A stretch of 40,400 bases of DNA from Gnetum montanum (GCA_015680685.1 MNCI01033388.1:1-40400), one strand, 5' to 3'; positions 22,294-34,240 are shown, counted from the first letter of the stretch. Translations and numbers: made by a program. Notes: a model not told the origin generated them from the sequence alone.

Positions 22294-24690
22294 ATGTCTT
22301 CTTCTCATAGAAATGCTTCTTTTCCCAAGTTTTATAGAGCTTATCAGCCAGTGACTCAATAGTATCGAATCACATATTCTCATCCTAATGAGTATGTGCC
22401 AAATTTCACTTTCATCCTACATTAGGATAAATAGCTATTGTGGCATGACATGAAGGGCAACATTGTGTTGCTGCTTGATCGATCCATTTCTATAATGCTC
22501 CACCAAATTCTTATATTATGGGGTCTCTAGGAACATCATGCTAAGTATATTATGCAAGATACTAATGCCAGGGATTATCATCCCACTAAAGCACAACATC
22601 TATAGGATCACCAACTAAAACAACATCATGAATTTGTAAAAGGAAAAGAACTTAATGATTCTCCATTCCTGTTGTATCATAAAGATGATGATGAACCCTT
22701 CTTTGGGGGTTTCCCATTTAGTGAAATTCCTCTCTTTGACTTCAATGAACAATGTCAAAGCTAGAACTTATAGTCCACAATTTACAATCCTAGTTCTGGT
22801 AAGAATGGATCCAATAACAAAGAAGGATTCAGAGGGGCATGCCAAGGCAGGGATGCAGACAAGAAACAAGGTCATGATCATGGTTTTGATTGTTAAAGAG
22901 ATGGCAATAGGCACCGTGATGATGCTAATCCTCCTTCCTCTTTACCTTCATTATCATATTCTTCTTCTTCTATCTTTGACTATGACTGCAAAGGCGAGAC
23001 CATGATGAAGGTGATTGGAATGACCAACAAGAACAAAATGATTAAAGGGATCATCGAGAAAGGCAAGATCAAGGATGTGGACATTCAACAGAGGCACATT
23101 TCCATGAATGAAGGGGTAGTAGAGGGCATCATAAGCACCATGATCAAGGCCTTGAAGAGCCTTTACTTGCTACCTAAAGTATGCTTAATATCACAGAGGC
23201 AGTAAGAATTCCAACAAGGCATTTGAAGGATAGTTGGATCAAAAGGCTAGACATGAACAATACTCCTTGGTTTGAAGGGGGATCTCACTTTGATCTATAG
23301 AATCATCTCTAAGCTTTTCAAGATGCATGTGCCTTACAAAATATAGAGAATGAGTGGGAAAAACTTAAGTTTTTCCCAAGGACACTCATCAAAGAAGCAA
23401 AGAACTAGTATTATTCCCTAGAGCTAGAATCTATCAAATGATGGAGTACCATGTTTTAATTGTTTAATGATAAATACTAAACATACTCTATAGTGTCCAA
23501 CTTCAGAAGGCAAATCCAAGGATGAAAACAAGGAACACATGAACCCTTAGATGCTACCATCAACTAATATTATTCCTTGATGCACAAATGTCCTAGCCAT
23601 GGTTATTCTCAACTGGATCAACTTTGCCACATTATAGATGGGCTTCGATTAGAAACAAGAATCCTTAGTGTCTATGCCCAAGGATGACTTTCACAATTAA
23701 GTGCCTATCAAATACAAAGATTAATTGAGTTGGTAGATAAAAAGGAGGGAAAATTAAGAAAAAGAGAAACTGTAGAAGAGTACAACCGTGATCCTTCTAT
23801 TCGTAAGAGAGAGGTTTAATTCTATGACAATGAGGAAGAATCTACATTTGATCAGGTGGTGGACAAGAAAAACCTTGTCACCTCAAAAAATTTCAATCTA
23901 AAATTATGGCCAAGGTTGATCAGTTATGGGACTCCATGGATAACAAGTTTTAAGCTATCCTAAAAGTACTAAAGAGTTCAAAGAATAAGAAAGTTATCAT
24001 GAGTGCAAGAGGCGCAAGGAAGTTGAACATGCTTATCAAAAAGGTAAGGGAAAGATTGCTATAATAGAAGAAGTTGCAGAAAGCAAATTAGATGATGATG
24101 GTGGATGTGACATTTTCCAATATGAACATTCTAAGGGATGTTACCCCATAGTGTCACATTTACAAGAGTCTAGGATGTATGCTTTGAATCCACAACTAAC
24201 ACAAAGGCAAACATCCAAAAGATTACCTTGTCTTCAAGGTAATTTTAGATAGTCTCACTAGCAATAGTAATATTATCCAAGAGAAACTCCACTACAACCA
24301 TATGAGTAGTATTAATAGTGGTAGCAACCACAATCATGGACACTGGTACCACCAAGGAAACAATACACTTATCGATAGCCTGATCCATATGGGCACTATG
24401 TTCAACAACCCCTATCTCCACATGACTCCTCTAGTCACATTTCTACTTTCCAATCTCACTACCATCCTTCTAATTATTATTGAACTCATTCTCCACAAGA
24501 AAGAAGGGATACCACCTCTTATCATTATCCTTCTCCTATTCTTGCACATGTTCCTCCTTTACCCACACAGCTACCACCTATTCCACCTATGCATGATTAA
24601 CTACCAGCTCAACCACAAAAACACAATGTTACTAGGGTTATTAATCTACAATTAGATCATCAACTGAGTTGGTCAAATAATCAACCAAAG
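22294..24690 (+). pseudogene. E3 gag (broken)
   Basis: It starts MSSSHRNASFPKF at 22294, parallel to E1 gag. The Asp/His-rich part lies at about 22800-23180, partly visible only with frame changes. The gag core follows at about 23240-23760, including a block aligned with E1's YYSL/DGL turn. The C-terminal part contains CDIFQYEHSKGCYP near 24110-24145, the same motif as in E0, E1 and E5. The reading frame is broken by stops. Pol does not follow: at about 24697 the sequence jumps into LTR. Confidence 0.72.
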
Positions 24691-24697
24691 AAAATAT

Positions 24698-25244
24698 CTT
24701 TCTTTTGACCATCCTTGTAGCACTAAGAATAGATTAATGTTTTCTTTAATGCACTTTACTTTCATGTACTTTACTTTAATGAATTTGAATTAAGTAATTA
24801 AATTTTAGTTATTAATGAACACAATCATGACCACTTTGAGCATGCATATACTACTTCATAACCTAGCAATGATTAACATTTAGTAGCCTAGCAGAACTAT
24901 ATGTGTTCAGGATGTGTCTAGGAAAGTGGAATGGGTACTTGTGTTAGGCTAGCTTGGTAGTAGATGAATTAGATCTTAAATTACTTTACCTTTCATTCTT
25001 GTTGTAGGTAATTAAACTTATAAAACATAAAATGAGAAAAATCATGTATCTCAATTACACTTAAACCATATCCTTGAGCTTCACAAGTGTAGCTGGGAAG
25101 ACAACGAACATTCTCAATGTCCATTTCACTTCTTAGAAGAACTAGTGCATTGGAGAACTATAAGTCCATGGAATTCAACTAGATCACTCATAAACACCTT
25201 AGTGATTCATATGGTTAGGTGTAGGGGTACATCTCCACTCATCA
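24698..25244 (+). repeat. E3 3' LTR, truncated at its 5' side
   Basis: It aligns with 21609-22136 of the 5' LTR and ends CACTCATCA. A ~17-bp local duplication (CATGTACTTTACTTT) near 24763 is absent from the 5' copy. U3 and the start of R are missing at the deletion junction. Confidence 0.82.
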
Positions 25245-26653
25245 AGTATCTATTAGTTTCACCACCGAGTTGCCCTAAATGGTTGCCCAAAAAATGCACA
25301 CATCAATACAAAGTTGAAGTCTTATTTATACTTCAACAAGGTTTAAAAATAAATTTTTTAATAATGGATGGATAGACATTAATCCCTCTAAATTTGTGGA
25401 AATACCAAGTTTGTATTCTTGATATCTTAAATTAATGTAAAATCCAAATGTAGTGGAAAAAAACAAGTAATGTGAACCAAGAGATGAGTGATGGCCATGA
25501 CTCTATCATGTGCAACCCATGTTAACAACTTTCATGGTTGCATGTGTGCTTGACTTTCCATGAATAGGAATGACTTTTCGCTAGGAAAATCCATAGGCAA
25601 GTGCAGGGACTAGTGGTCACGTGCTTTGCTATTTCTACTATGGCTACTACATTGATGTTGTCCTAGCTTAGCCATTCCTTACCATCGTTGTTCCTTGTCA
25701 CACCTGCCATCACTGCTATTATGCACTTGTCATTTCCTACCAAAAGCCCTCACTTGCACTGCTATCACTTCTTGTTCACTGCTATTATTGTTGCCTCACA
25801 TGCACACTGTCACCTTCTACTGCCATAGCCACACTGTTGTTGCCTACCATGGCTGCATAGTGTGCTTGCCTTGATCTACCTTGGCTACCCCGTGCTACTA
25901 GAATCCCTCATTGTGCTCAATGGCATGCTAGATTTTCCATCCATTTGGCACCATTGTGCCTGCCATTACAATCCCCTTACTATAGTTATTGTTGTCATTG
26001 CCTACTATCATTGTCATTGCTACATACGTCATCTAGTTGTGCTCTCGTTGATCCATGCTGATGTCCACCTTGAGGATGTCAATGATACAGTTAGGAAACT
26101 CGATGCTATCATTGTTGTGCTTTCCCTAATCTTGCTACTGTTGCAACAGTCAAATCCTTGCTCACCTACAACATCAAACCCTAGTACTGCTCTTCATCCT
26201 ATGACATGTCGATTATGCAAGAGGTGCACCAACCTAGTGGGGAAGTGGCATGGTCATGAAGCTATAGTTAATGAAGAGCATCCATGGCCTAGACTGAAAT
26301 GCCCATCAAAACCTCCTCAACTTATTGCAAGGCCTTCTCCAGATCACCTACTGGGATTGTTGGGCTCCTTATGCAAGTTGCACCTATCTCTGAAGTCTAT
26401 GGCACCTGTAACTATGTCCTAAATCTAAAATATAATGTTTATATATAATTATATATAATATAAATATAATTATAATCACATTAATAATAATATATCATAT
26501 TAATTAAAATAAACTAATAACTAATACTAATATTCATCACTAAACTAAAATATAATAAACATTAAATAAACACTAATTAATATGAAATCAATTGAAATAC
26601 ATGTCTTTGAAAAACTATATATTAAAAACTAAACTAATTTTTGGGGTTTAACA

Positions 26654-26668
26654 TAGCCCCCGATTAGC
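26654..26668 (-). other. E2 polypurine tract
   Basis: The minus strand reads AATCGGGGGCTA directly before the LTR start TGTTAAACC. It is a short G-run in the position of a polypurine primer. It supports the minus orientation. Confidence 0.6.
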
Positions 26669-28692
26669 CTTTGGCCAATGTCTAGCCATAAAGGAAAAAA
26701 TAAATTAAATTAATAAACTATATTAAAAATAGATGTGCAACTATAAATAAAATAAAATTATGCTACTTCTTATTCCAAGATATTCTTTTAGGTATTCAAC
26801 ATTTAATGCATATGCATTTAACAAGAAATAGATTATTAACATTCATTATTCAGCATCACTAATTAACAAAAATTAACTTATCCATTGTCCAAATATTTAT
26901 TTACTAATTATTTATTCTTATTCCTCTTTTGACATTAAATTTTTATTCCTAGATATGAGTTCACATATAACTTAATTAGGAAGGTCCTACCTAGGATTGC
27001 TTGGTCTTAATGTCATCTCACAAGGTCTGCTTCGTTAGGTGTAAGAATATCTTATAGCCTCAAGATTTAAACCTCTCATATGATTAAGGATTTGAGATGC
27101 ATTACTTACATCTAACTCATTTTCTAACTTGATCTTGCTCTAGCTTTCAAATTGGTTATACCCTACTATCATATCCTTTATTACTTAGTTATCCTCCCTC
27201 CGCACCACACTACACACACACACACACCCTTCTTAATTAAGCTAAGGTATGGAACATACCTAGGTTAACTAGTAAAGATAAATTATGAATAGGAAATATG
27301 ATCAAAGGATACACCAAAAGCAAGAATTGCCCTGGGTTTTATATATCCAAACTAAGAGGGAACCAAAGGCAATAGGTGAACGAGTGTTAGTATCCATCAT
27401 TGGTGACCATAGTGGATCTTGACCACTAATGCTTATGGAATACATGATGGAAAAAAAAAAAAAAGAAACCCATGCACAAAAGTACCACTAGTCAGAGAGA
27501 TGACCATGCAAGAGAAAATAGAAAGATAACACAACAAAAATGTAAAAGAGAAATAGAAAAAGTAAAAAATAGGTAAAAGAAAAAACAATAATATGAGAAG
27601 TACAAAGAAACAAAAGCAAAATAACTAAATAATGAAGTGAAAGAAATGATTAGAAGTGAAGGTGTCCATTAAGATACTAACTATGGAGTCACTCCTTCAC
27701 CACCAATGTTATACCCTAGTTCTAAGGTAGTGGCATTAAGAGTAGATTGGTAATTGATGCCTAACCCTTAAACACTCTTCTTACAGAAGGGGGCTCTTAT
27801 GGGATTCTTGAAATTGTGAGCTTGAAGCATCATCCCAACTATAACATTCTTGTGGAAGTGGGGCTCAGTTCATGATTGAAGGTTCTTGTGGGGTCTTTTT
27901 TTTCTCTCTCTTCTTTTTTTTCATTTCTTACTTTTTATATTTTCTTTTTACTCTTGTTTTTATTTTTTTTATCTTTTTTCTTATTATTTATTTTTTATTT
28001 TTGCAAGAAATTCAATATTTGACCAGCTTCAAACATGAGGTTCATGTAGGAATGAATTTAATTTTGTAAGGGTTGCACACATGGCTTAATATAGATATAT
28101 TTCTTTTAATACCAAAGAAACTAGGTCTAATATAACACACCATTTCAACCTTAGTGACTCATCCAAGTAAGTATTTAATAGAAACCAAACACTAATCAAC
28201 ATTACCCTAAACTAAGCTATTTAGGCACCTTAATTTATAAATAGTGTACTTCAAGAATATTGTTTAAAAATAAAGAAGTTTATTATGTGTAATATACTTA
28301 TTACTCTAAAACTCACCCTTCATTGGATTTTTGGTTTAAACCTATCTATCTCAAGGTAGTAGGAGTTGTCCTTCTCCTTTGCATTCTAGACATGATGCTA
28401 CTGAATTTTTTAGAGTCCTAACTAATAATATTATTTCCTATTGTCCTATACATTTTTCAAGGTAAAAGTTGTAGACTATTGGTTTTTCCTTAATTATATA
28501 TAATATGTAATTAAAATTCATGATTTCCTTTTTAAAAAATCTTTATTACAAAGAAAATAATTAAGGGAGATCATTTAAAATAAATAAAATAAAATAAAAT
28601 AAAATGGAAAAAATGTATACTTTTTGCTCAAAAATTCAATAAAATAAAATAAAAATATATTGAACCTTTGATGATGATTGAGCTTTGCAGCC

Positions 28693-28713
28693 TACTCAAC
28701 AATGCCACCAAAT
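28693..28713 (-). other. E2 primer-binding site, probable tRNA-Asp type
   Basis: On the minus strand, three bases after the LTR end, TGGTGGCATTGTTGAGTA aligns with TGGCGCCGTTGCCGGGGA at 11 of 18 bases. Five mismatches are transitions of the decay type and two are transversions. This is weaker than in the other elements. Confidence 0.55.
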
Positions 28714-30661
28714 TGATGAGCTAGCTAAAATTTGATGCTAGATACCTTTAATAATTACCTTTATTTTGTTGTAGAAAAGTCACCTCATCTGTTATTGACT
28801 TGTGATTTGTATCCATGGAAGAACAATTTAAAAAGTCAAAGAATCATCAAGATAATAAATGGTCAAGATCGAATCTAAACAAATTCCATACTTATGACTA
28901 TCACTTATAAGTAAAATTATAAAACTTTATCCTAACTTCTAATCACAAGTTCAAGAATAAATATTTATAATTAAATAAAATTTAAGTTAAAGTTACAAAC
29001 ATAGATGATGATGAGAATTACAATGAAGAATTCACCTAATTTGTGTGATTTTTCCTTGCTGTTTCCATAGTTAAGCAACCTCGACAGTCCAACAATTCAC
29101 TCTAATGATTTATAATTTTCACAAAGCTCAAAAACTCCTCACATTATAATTCTTAAAGAGGAATTAGACTTCAATTTGATGTGGGTTTGCTTGAGTATCA
29201 ATCCTAGGTGCATACCTTGGGTGCCTATTGGATTTACCACTGGGTTGCCCCAAATGGTACCCCAAAAAAATGCACACATCACTACAAAGTTGAAGTTTTA
29301 TTTATACTTTAACAAGAGTTAAAAATAAATATTTTAATAATGTATGGAAAGATATTAATTCCTATAAATTGGTGGAAATACCATATTTGTATCCTTGATA
29401 GCTTAAATTAATGTAAAATTTGAAAGTAGTGGAAAAAAGAAAAAAGAAATGCCAACTAAGAGATGAGTGATGGCCATGGCTTTGTCATGTGCCACCCCCT
29501 TTATGTTTGCACATGTTCTTGGCTTTCCATGGATAGGAATGACCTACTATTAGGAAAATCCACGAGTAAGTGCAAGGATTAGTGGCCATGCGCTTTGTTG
29601 TTTCTGCTATGGTTGCTGCATTGATGCTATCCTAGCTTAGCCATACCTTGCCATCGTTGTTCCTTGCTAAAGCTACTGTCGCCATTGTCACACACTTGTC
29701 ATTTCCTGTCAAAAACCCTCACTTGTGCTACTATCACTTCTTTCTCACTATCACTGCTATTATCTCACACGTGCACCATCACCTTCTATTGTCGTAGTCA
29801 GGTTGCTATTGCCTATCCTATCCATGCAACGTGCTTGCCCTCATCTACCTTGGCCATGCTACGCTATTGGAAATCCTTTTTGTGCTCAATGGCATGCCAA
29901 ATTTTCAACCCATTTGATGTCACTATGCCTACCATCATCATTGCCTGGTCACAGCCACCATCATCGTTGCTTTCCATCATCGTCACTACTGCATATGTTA
30001 TCTAGCTGCGCTCTCCTTGGTCCATGTTGTTGCCCACCTTGAGAACATCAATGATGAAGTTAGGCAACCTAGCACTATCACCATTGCACTTGCCCTAATG
30101 TTGCTGCTACTACAATAGTGAAACCCTCGTTCACTTACAACATCAAACCCTAGCTGTTACTACTTTCTGTCTTGTGACATGTTGATTATGGAGGAGGTGC
30201 ACTAGCCCAGTGGAAAAGAAACATGGTCACAGAGCTGTAGTTGCAAACAACATCCATGTCCTAGCCTAAAACACCCACCAAAACCTCCTCAACTAGTTGT
30301 AGGGCCTTCTCCAAATCACTTACTAGGATTGTCGAGCTCCTTGCGTGAGCCATGCCTATCTTCCAAGTCTACGGCACCTGCAACCATGCCCTAAATCTAA
30401 AATATAATAATTATATTTTTTATATATAATGTCTATATAAACTAAAAACTATAATTTATATATATAATTATATATAAGATATATATAATTATAATCACAT
30501 TAATAATAATATATCATAGTAATTAAAATAAACTAATAACTAATATTATTATTCACCTCTAAACTAAACTATAATAAACATTAATTAATATAAAATCAAT
30601 TGAAATGCATGTCTTTGAAAAAATACTTATTAAAAATTAAACCAATTTTTGGGGTTTAACA
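28714..30661 (-). repeat. E2 5' LTR (1948 bp), uninterrupted
   Basis: Full-length copy that matches both parts of the split LTR. It keeps the empty E3 site at 29220-29224. The GC-richer triplet-like stretch (29590-30370) and the AT-rich TATATA stretch (30400-30600) are both present. The frames 29664-30005 and 29725-30042 lie in the former, on the strand opposite to the element, and do not correspond in frame to the 25862-26422 frame of the other copy. Confidence 0.85.
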
Positions 30662-30694
30662 AGCCTTGTCGACAAAGCCCATGTGGATATGTGG

Positions 30695-30728
30695 CCCCAT
30701 CAATGTAATGTAAAAATACTATAAATAT
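30695..30728 (+). promoter_or_regulatory. E1 internal U3-like promoter module before the extra frame
   Basis: CCCCATCAATG (30695-30705) followed by TATAAATAT (30720-30728) lies about 455 bp upstream of the extra-frame ATG at 31181. Both words are those used in the E1 LTR U3. The E0 copy keeps the same arrangement at 6222-6184. I infer a second, internal promoter; transcript evidence would be needed. Confidence 0.5.
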
Positions 30729-31180
30729 GTGTGACTGCCTTAGAAATTTTCACATTTTCTCATAAACACCAAAGGAGTTTTTCAAATTTTCAAATCCCAA
30801 AGCCTTTTAGAGCCCATAACTTCCTAACCATTTGTCCAAATCACTCCATTCTTCAATCTTATCACTCTTGGAGGTAAGCTCTTAATCACGAGGGCCACAA
30901 ATGTTCCATTTTTGGATAGAAATGTTTTTTGCCATTTTTTTTAACTTCCACAAAGGTTTAGCTAAGAAATCAACATTTAAACACAAAATTACAAAAGTTA
31001 AACCATTCCAATGAGCTTTGGTGACACTTATAATAAAAATTAATTAATAAAATAAGAATAAAATAATCAGTCTACCATGGTCCAACTATAACTAAGTGTA
31101 ACTAACTAACGAAATAAGGTACTCAAATATTCTAAGTTACACATTATATCTACTAATCTGCAGATGTGTTGTGACTATAG

Positions 31181-34100
31181 ATGGCATCAAAAGGTAAACA
31201 CATGAAAGAAGGAGGACTATCTCAACCATGAGAGAAATGACCAAGAATTGGAAGGGGTCAAGAACAAGCCTAGGAAGAACCAATTACAACCCATGCCATG
31301 GGACCTCTTAGGGAAGAGACCTAAGTTGAGTTTATTCATCAGATTCAAGAACAAGTGGTAGCAATAGAACATTCCCACTAGGATGAGGCAGTAGCTCAGT
31401 AAGAAAACCTTAAGGTGACCTTGACGAAAGCTTTCCTAGGCTAAATCAAATTCAGGAAGGTCTAGAAAATAGTGCTTCATAAGTTAAAATTTAGCTCTTT
31501 CTTGGAGCAAGCACCTAAAAAGGTATAGGACTAATTAAAGACCTCTCCCATGTGGCCAATTATCACTTCTAGTATGGAGTGGTATATGTGAGAGACATTC
31601 TTATTTTGGAATAATAGGCAGGCTAGTTCAAGGTCAAAATCAAGCACATTTCAGTGTCCTACTCAGTGTAGGCCATTGTAGAGGCACTTAGGTTGCTTGA
31701 AATTGGGGTGAATCTCACCAAGATTCTGATGCAGACAGATCCCAGCATAAAAAATCAATGGGTTTAGTGGTGCTATGGTGTCGATTGCAAGGAGCATGAC
31801 ATGCTTACACTAGCATAAAGAATCCACTACTAAATTACAATATTTCACCTAAACTCAAGGATGAGGCCCAGTAAGATCACTACTTTTTTTCCTGTGCATG
31901 TGCTACTTTGAATGGAAGATTCTCCATCAACCTTCCATAGCTAATCTATCTAGAGATAGAGAAGCAATTCAAGGAGAATGAACATGGAAGAAGGGTACTC
32001 CCCTTTTCATGCCTCATCAGAAAACTATGTTGAAGGGGATGAATAGTCCACTACACTAACAATGTTATCTAATGCACATCAACCACTAATTGTGTAGAGA
32101 TGATGAAAGATAAAATGCCTACAATAACCATTTAAAAAGAGGAGAAGCAACCAATACCTCCACCTATCACTCAGAAAATTATGTTAAACATCGTTGTAAC
32201 ATCTAACAGTTGTGCAAGTATCAAGAATGGCTCTTGAGTGAGCAAGAGAAAAAAGTAGGCATGAGTGGTGAAGACTCATCTATGTACCATCCAATAATGA
32301 GTCACCTGAATAAGATGGCTAGAATAATCAACCTAATGGGAGAAGGTGGATTTGTTTGTAGTTGTTTATGAGGTCGAATCTGAGTGCTAGAGAGGTAACG
32401 ATATCTCTTTTAGAACAACAACAACTCTCAGAGATTTCTATGAATGTCACGACCTTCTCAGTGCCTTTGGAGGAGAATGAGGAAACAACAATATTGGTGA
32501 TGCAGCACTAGGGGCAAGAAATAGCAACAAAGATGGTTGCTAATAGAATTTCCAAAATATTCAATGCACCTACGACATCTATATCAAACATCACTACACT
32601 TAAAGATGTGTAGATGTCTGCAAGGACTATAAGTAGAAGATTAGGCATAGCATAACATGAATAAATACTTGACCAAATGGTAGGTATAAGGCAATTACTT
32701 TTGAATGTATTTAACCTACTAGATAATATCACTACAACCTAGTTTGAGTTGGTAGAGGCTAGGGGCAAAAATATTATATTGGAGGGGCAACTTGAAATAA
32801 CCAAGGAGCTGAATAAATGCCTGGCTATGAAGATTTTCAAATTGAGATCCTAGATTGTTGACCCTGCATTTCTCAACCCAACATTAACAAGATATGAAGC
32901 TCTTAAAAAACCTCACACCATGCTAAAAGGGGTTCAGGGTGCAATAGAGACAACAATGTTCTACTGATTCTTAGTAGAGGCCACCTAGCACAAAATTTAG
33001 ATGGCCTTGGATCTAACCCACTAGTAGAATGTGTAACTAATTGTAGAAAAACATAACCTATGAAATGTTAATGTGTATAAATAATAATTGACCAATTTTA
33101 TCCATCAACAAAAGGAGCAAATAGCTGGAGCAAACACAGAGTTAAGGATATTGGTAGCTAAGAATAAAAACCTCTCTATCAAGGAGTTTTATGCCCTTCA
33201 CCAAAAGACTACAATAGAGGTAGCCACCTGGAAATCAAAGGCTTTCAAATTTGAGAGAGTCAAGGATTACTATAGAGACCAAGTTGGCCTACAAAAGGAA
33301 GTAAATGAAAAACACATTTAAGTAGCAAGGCAAAGTTGAATGAGATCCTCTAGTAACTCCAATCAGAACATGAATTATAATCATCCATCATTGATGGGAT
33401 TGATTAGTAAAATAAAGTAGAAATTCACCTAAAGAAGTTGCAGATAGAAGAAATGATTGAATATATGGAGCTTCCCAATCTCTAGTACACAAACCTAGCT
33501 ATGTTGACTATCGAACAACAGCGGTTAGAACTGGAAATGTAAGTGGCCAACTCATACCTATTATACAAGGTCAAGTCCAAGCATCACAAAGGAACCAAGT
33601 AAACACTTGAAGAGGTAAACACTAAACTCAAGGTTTTCGAGTTCAAATATACTGCTCAAAGATCCACTACTAAGAGCTTGGCCAAAAGAATTAATGACTA
33701 CCAAGAGTTGCAAAACGTATTCAAGGCATTCAATGTTGAATGTAGATAATTCACTACCTAGTTTTTCACTGTCTAGAAACTATTTCCAGTAATGCCCTGT
33801 CTATGGAATATCCTCATTCTAGCCCATATTAGCGATGTTGCATGGACTTTGAATGATCCTTGAAGCAAGGAAAAGAAGATGAATGTATTACTAGATGTGT
33901 TTCCCCTTCCACTGAATGTAGCCTACTGCAGCATGATAGCCATAGCTTCCTCAGCCATTGCACATGCTTGAAGCTAGCGAAGGTTATTTAGAACCTCAAG
34001 AACCTCCACCACCTAGCACCGTTTGATCTTTTTAATCATCTTTATGCCATCAAAGGATGTGCCATCTAGTTTGAGTAATTATGTCATGGTGTTCAATTTT

Positions 34101-34200
34101 GTATCATGAACACCATAAATTTTTGTAATGATGTTGATTTGTACACTCAAGCACTCAGTTTTGTTATGTCAAGAGTTAGTTAATAATCCTATACCTTCCC
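31181..34200 (+). pseudogene. E1 extra reading frame downstream of pol; coiled-coil-like C-part; function unknown
   Basis: Homologous to the E0 frame at 5737-2690. The start ATG at 31181 (MASKGKHMKEGGLSQP) is chosen by alignment with E0; a stop follows at codon 17. The N-terminal domain (about 31400-31760) matches E0 5500-5180 and includes the block ending EALRLLE in E0. The 78-codon open stretch 33088-33321 is rich in Lys, Glu, Leu and Gln. It contains NTELRILVAKNKNLSIKEF and FERVKDYYRDQVGLQKEVNE, which suggests a long helix or coiled coil. Near the end a GAACTCTAGGATGAG segment precedes the polypurine tract, as at many plant gypsy 3' ends. I cannot assign a family. Env-like by position only. 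Confidence 0.6.
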
Positions 34201-34240
34201 AATTTTGTAAAGGAACTCTAGGATGAGTTTTTATTCAATT

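Larger units (their letters stand above)
21317..25244 (+). mobile_element. E3: internally deleted gypsy element, plus strand, inserted in the E2 3' LTR
   Basis: It has a 5' LTR 21317-22136, PBS 22138-22157, gag 22294-24690, then directly a 5'-truncated 3' LTR 24698-25244. All of pol, the extra frame, the polypurine tract and the U3 of the 3' LTR are missing. It is a relative of E0/E1: gag and R-U5 are clearly homologous, but U3 differs. A three-way target-site comparison supports both ends. It is the youngest member of the main stack because it lies within E2, which lies within E1. Confidence 0.85.
20806..26653 (-). repeat. E2 3' LTR, interrupted by E3
   Basis: The two parts are 20806-21316 and 25250-26653, about 1.9 kb together. 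They match 28714-29224 and 29225-30661 in order. On the minus strand the LTR opens with ~250 bp of very AT-rich DNA containing TATATA runs (about 26420-26640). A ~750-bp stretch follows that is richer in GC and built of irregular GCC/ATC/GTT-like triplets (25600-26380). No coding sequence is supported within it. Confidence 0.82.
26654..28713 (-). other. E2 internal region, no coding capacity
   Basis: It contains simple-sequence patches but no gag or pol motif on either strand. These are a CA run (about 27209-27228), a 14-A run near 27450, a pyrimidine tract (27894-28000), and ATAAA pentamer runs (about 28577-28607 and 28639-28656). The 65-residue Phe-rich frame at 27872-28069 is only the translation of the T-rich tract. 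Confidence 0.65.
20806..30661 (-). mobile_element. E2: non-autonomous LTR element with ~1.95 kb LTRs and a coding-free interior
   Basis: On the minus strand the LTRs start TGTTAAACCCC and end GGCTCATCA or AGCTCATCA. The 5' LTR is 28714-30661. The 3' LTR is 20806-26653, split by E3. The internal region is only about 2.06 kb (26654-28713) with no gag or pol. The PBS at 28710-28693 and the G-rich tract at 26668-26654 fix the minus orientation. A 5-bp duplication flanks it. This is the structure of a large retrotransposon derivative. It must have been mobilised by proteins of another element; a related tRNA-Asp-primed gypsy family is the natural guess. Confidence 0.82.

Noticed and set aside
25862-26422. 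186-codon open frame on the plus strand
   Set aside because: It lies in the GC-richer part of the E2 LTR, opposite to the element's direction. The other LTR copy does not keep the frame, and the residues have no domain-like pattern.
27200-28660. CA, A, T and ATAAA runs as functional elements
   Set aside because: These are ordinary simple-sequence patches in a non-coding interior, with nothing to tie them to a role.
31181-34200. Calling the extra frame an env gene
   Set aside because: Position alone suggests this. I see no signal peptide, fusion-type peptide or membrane anchor in the readable parts.
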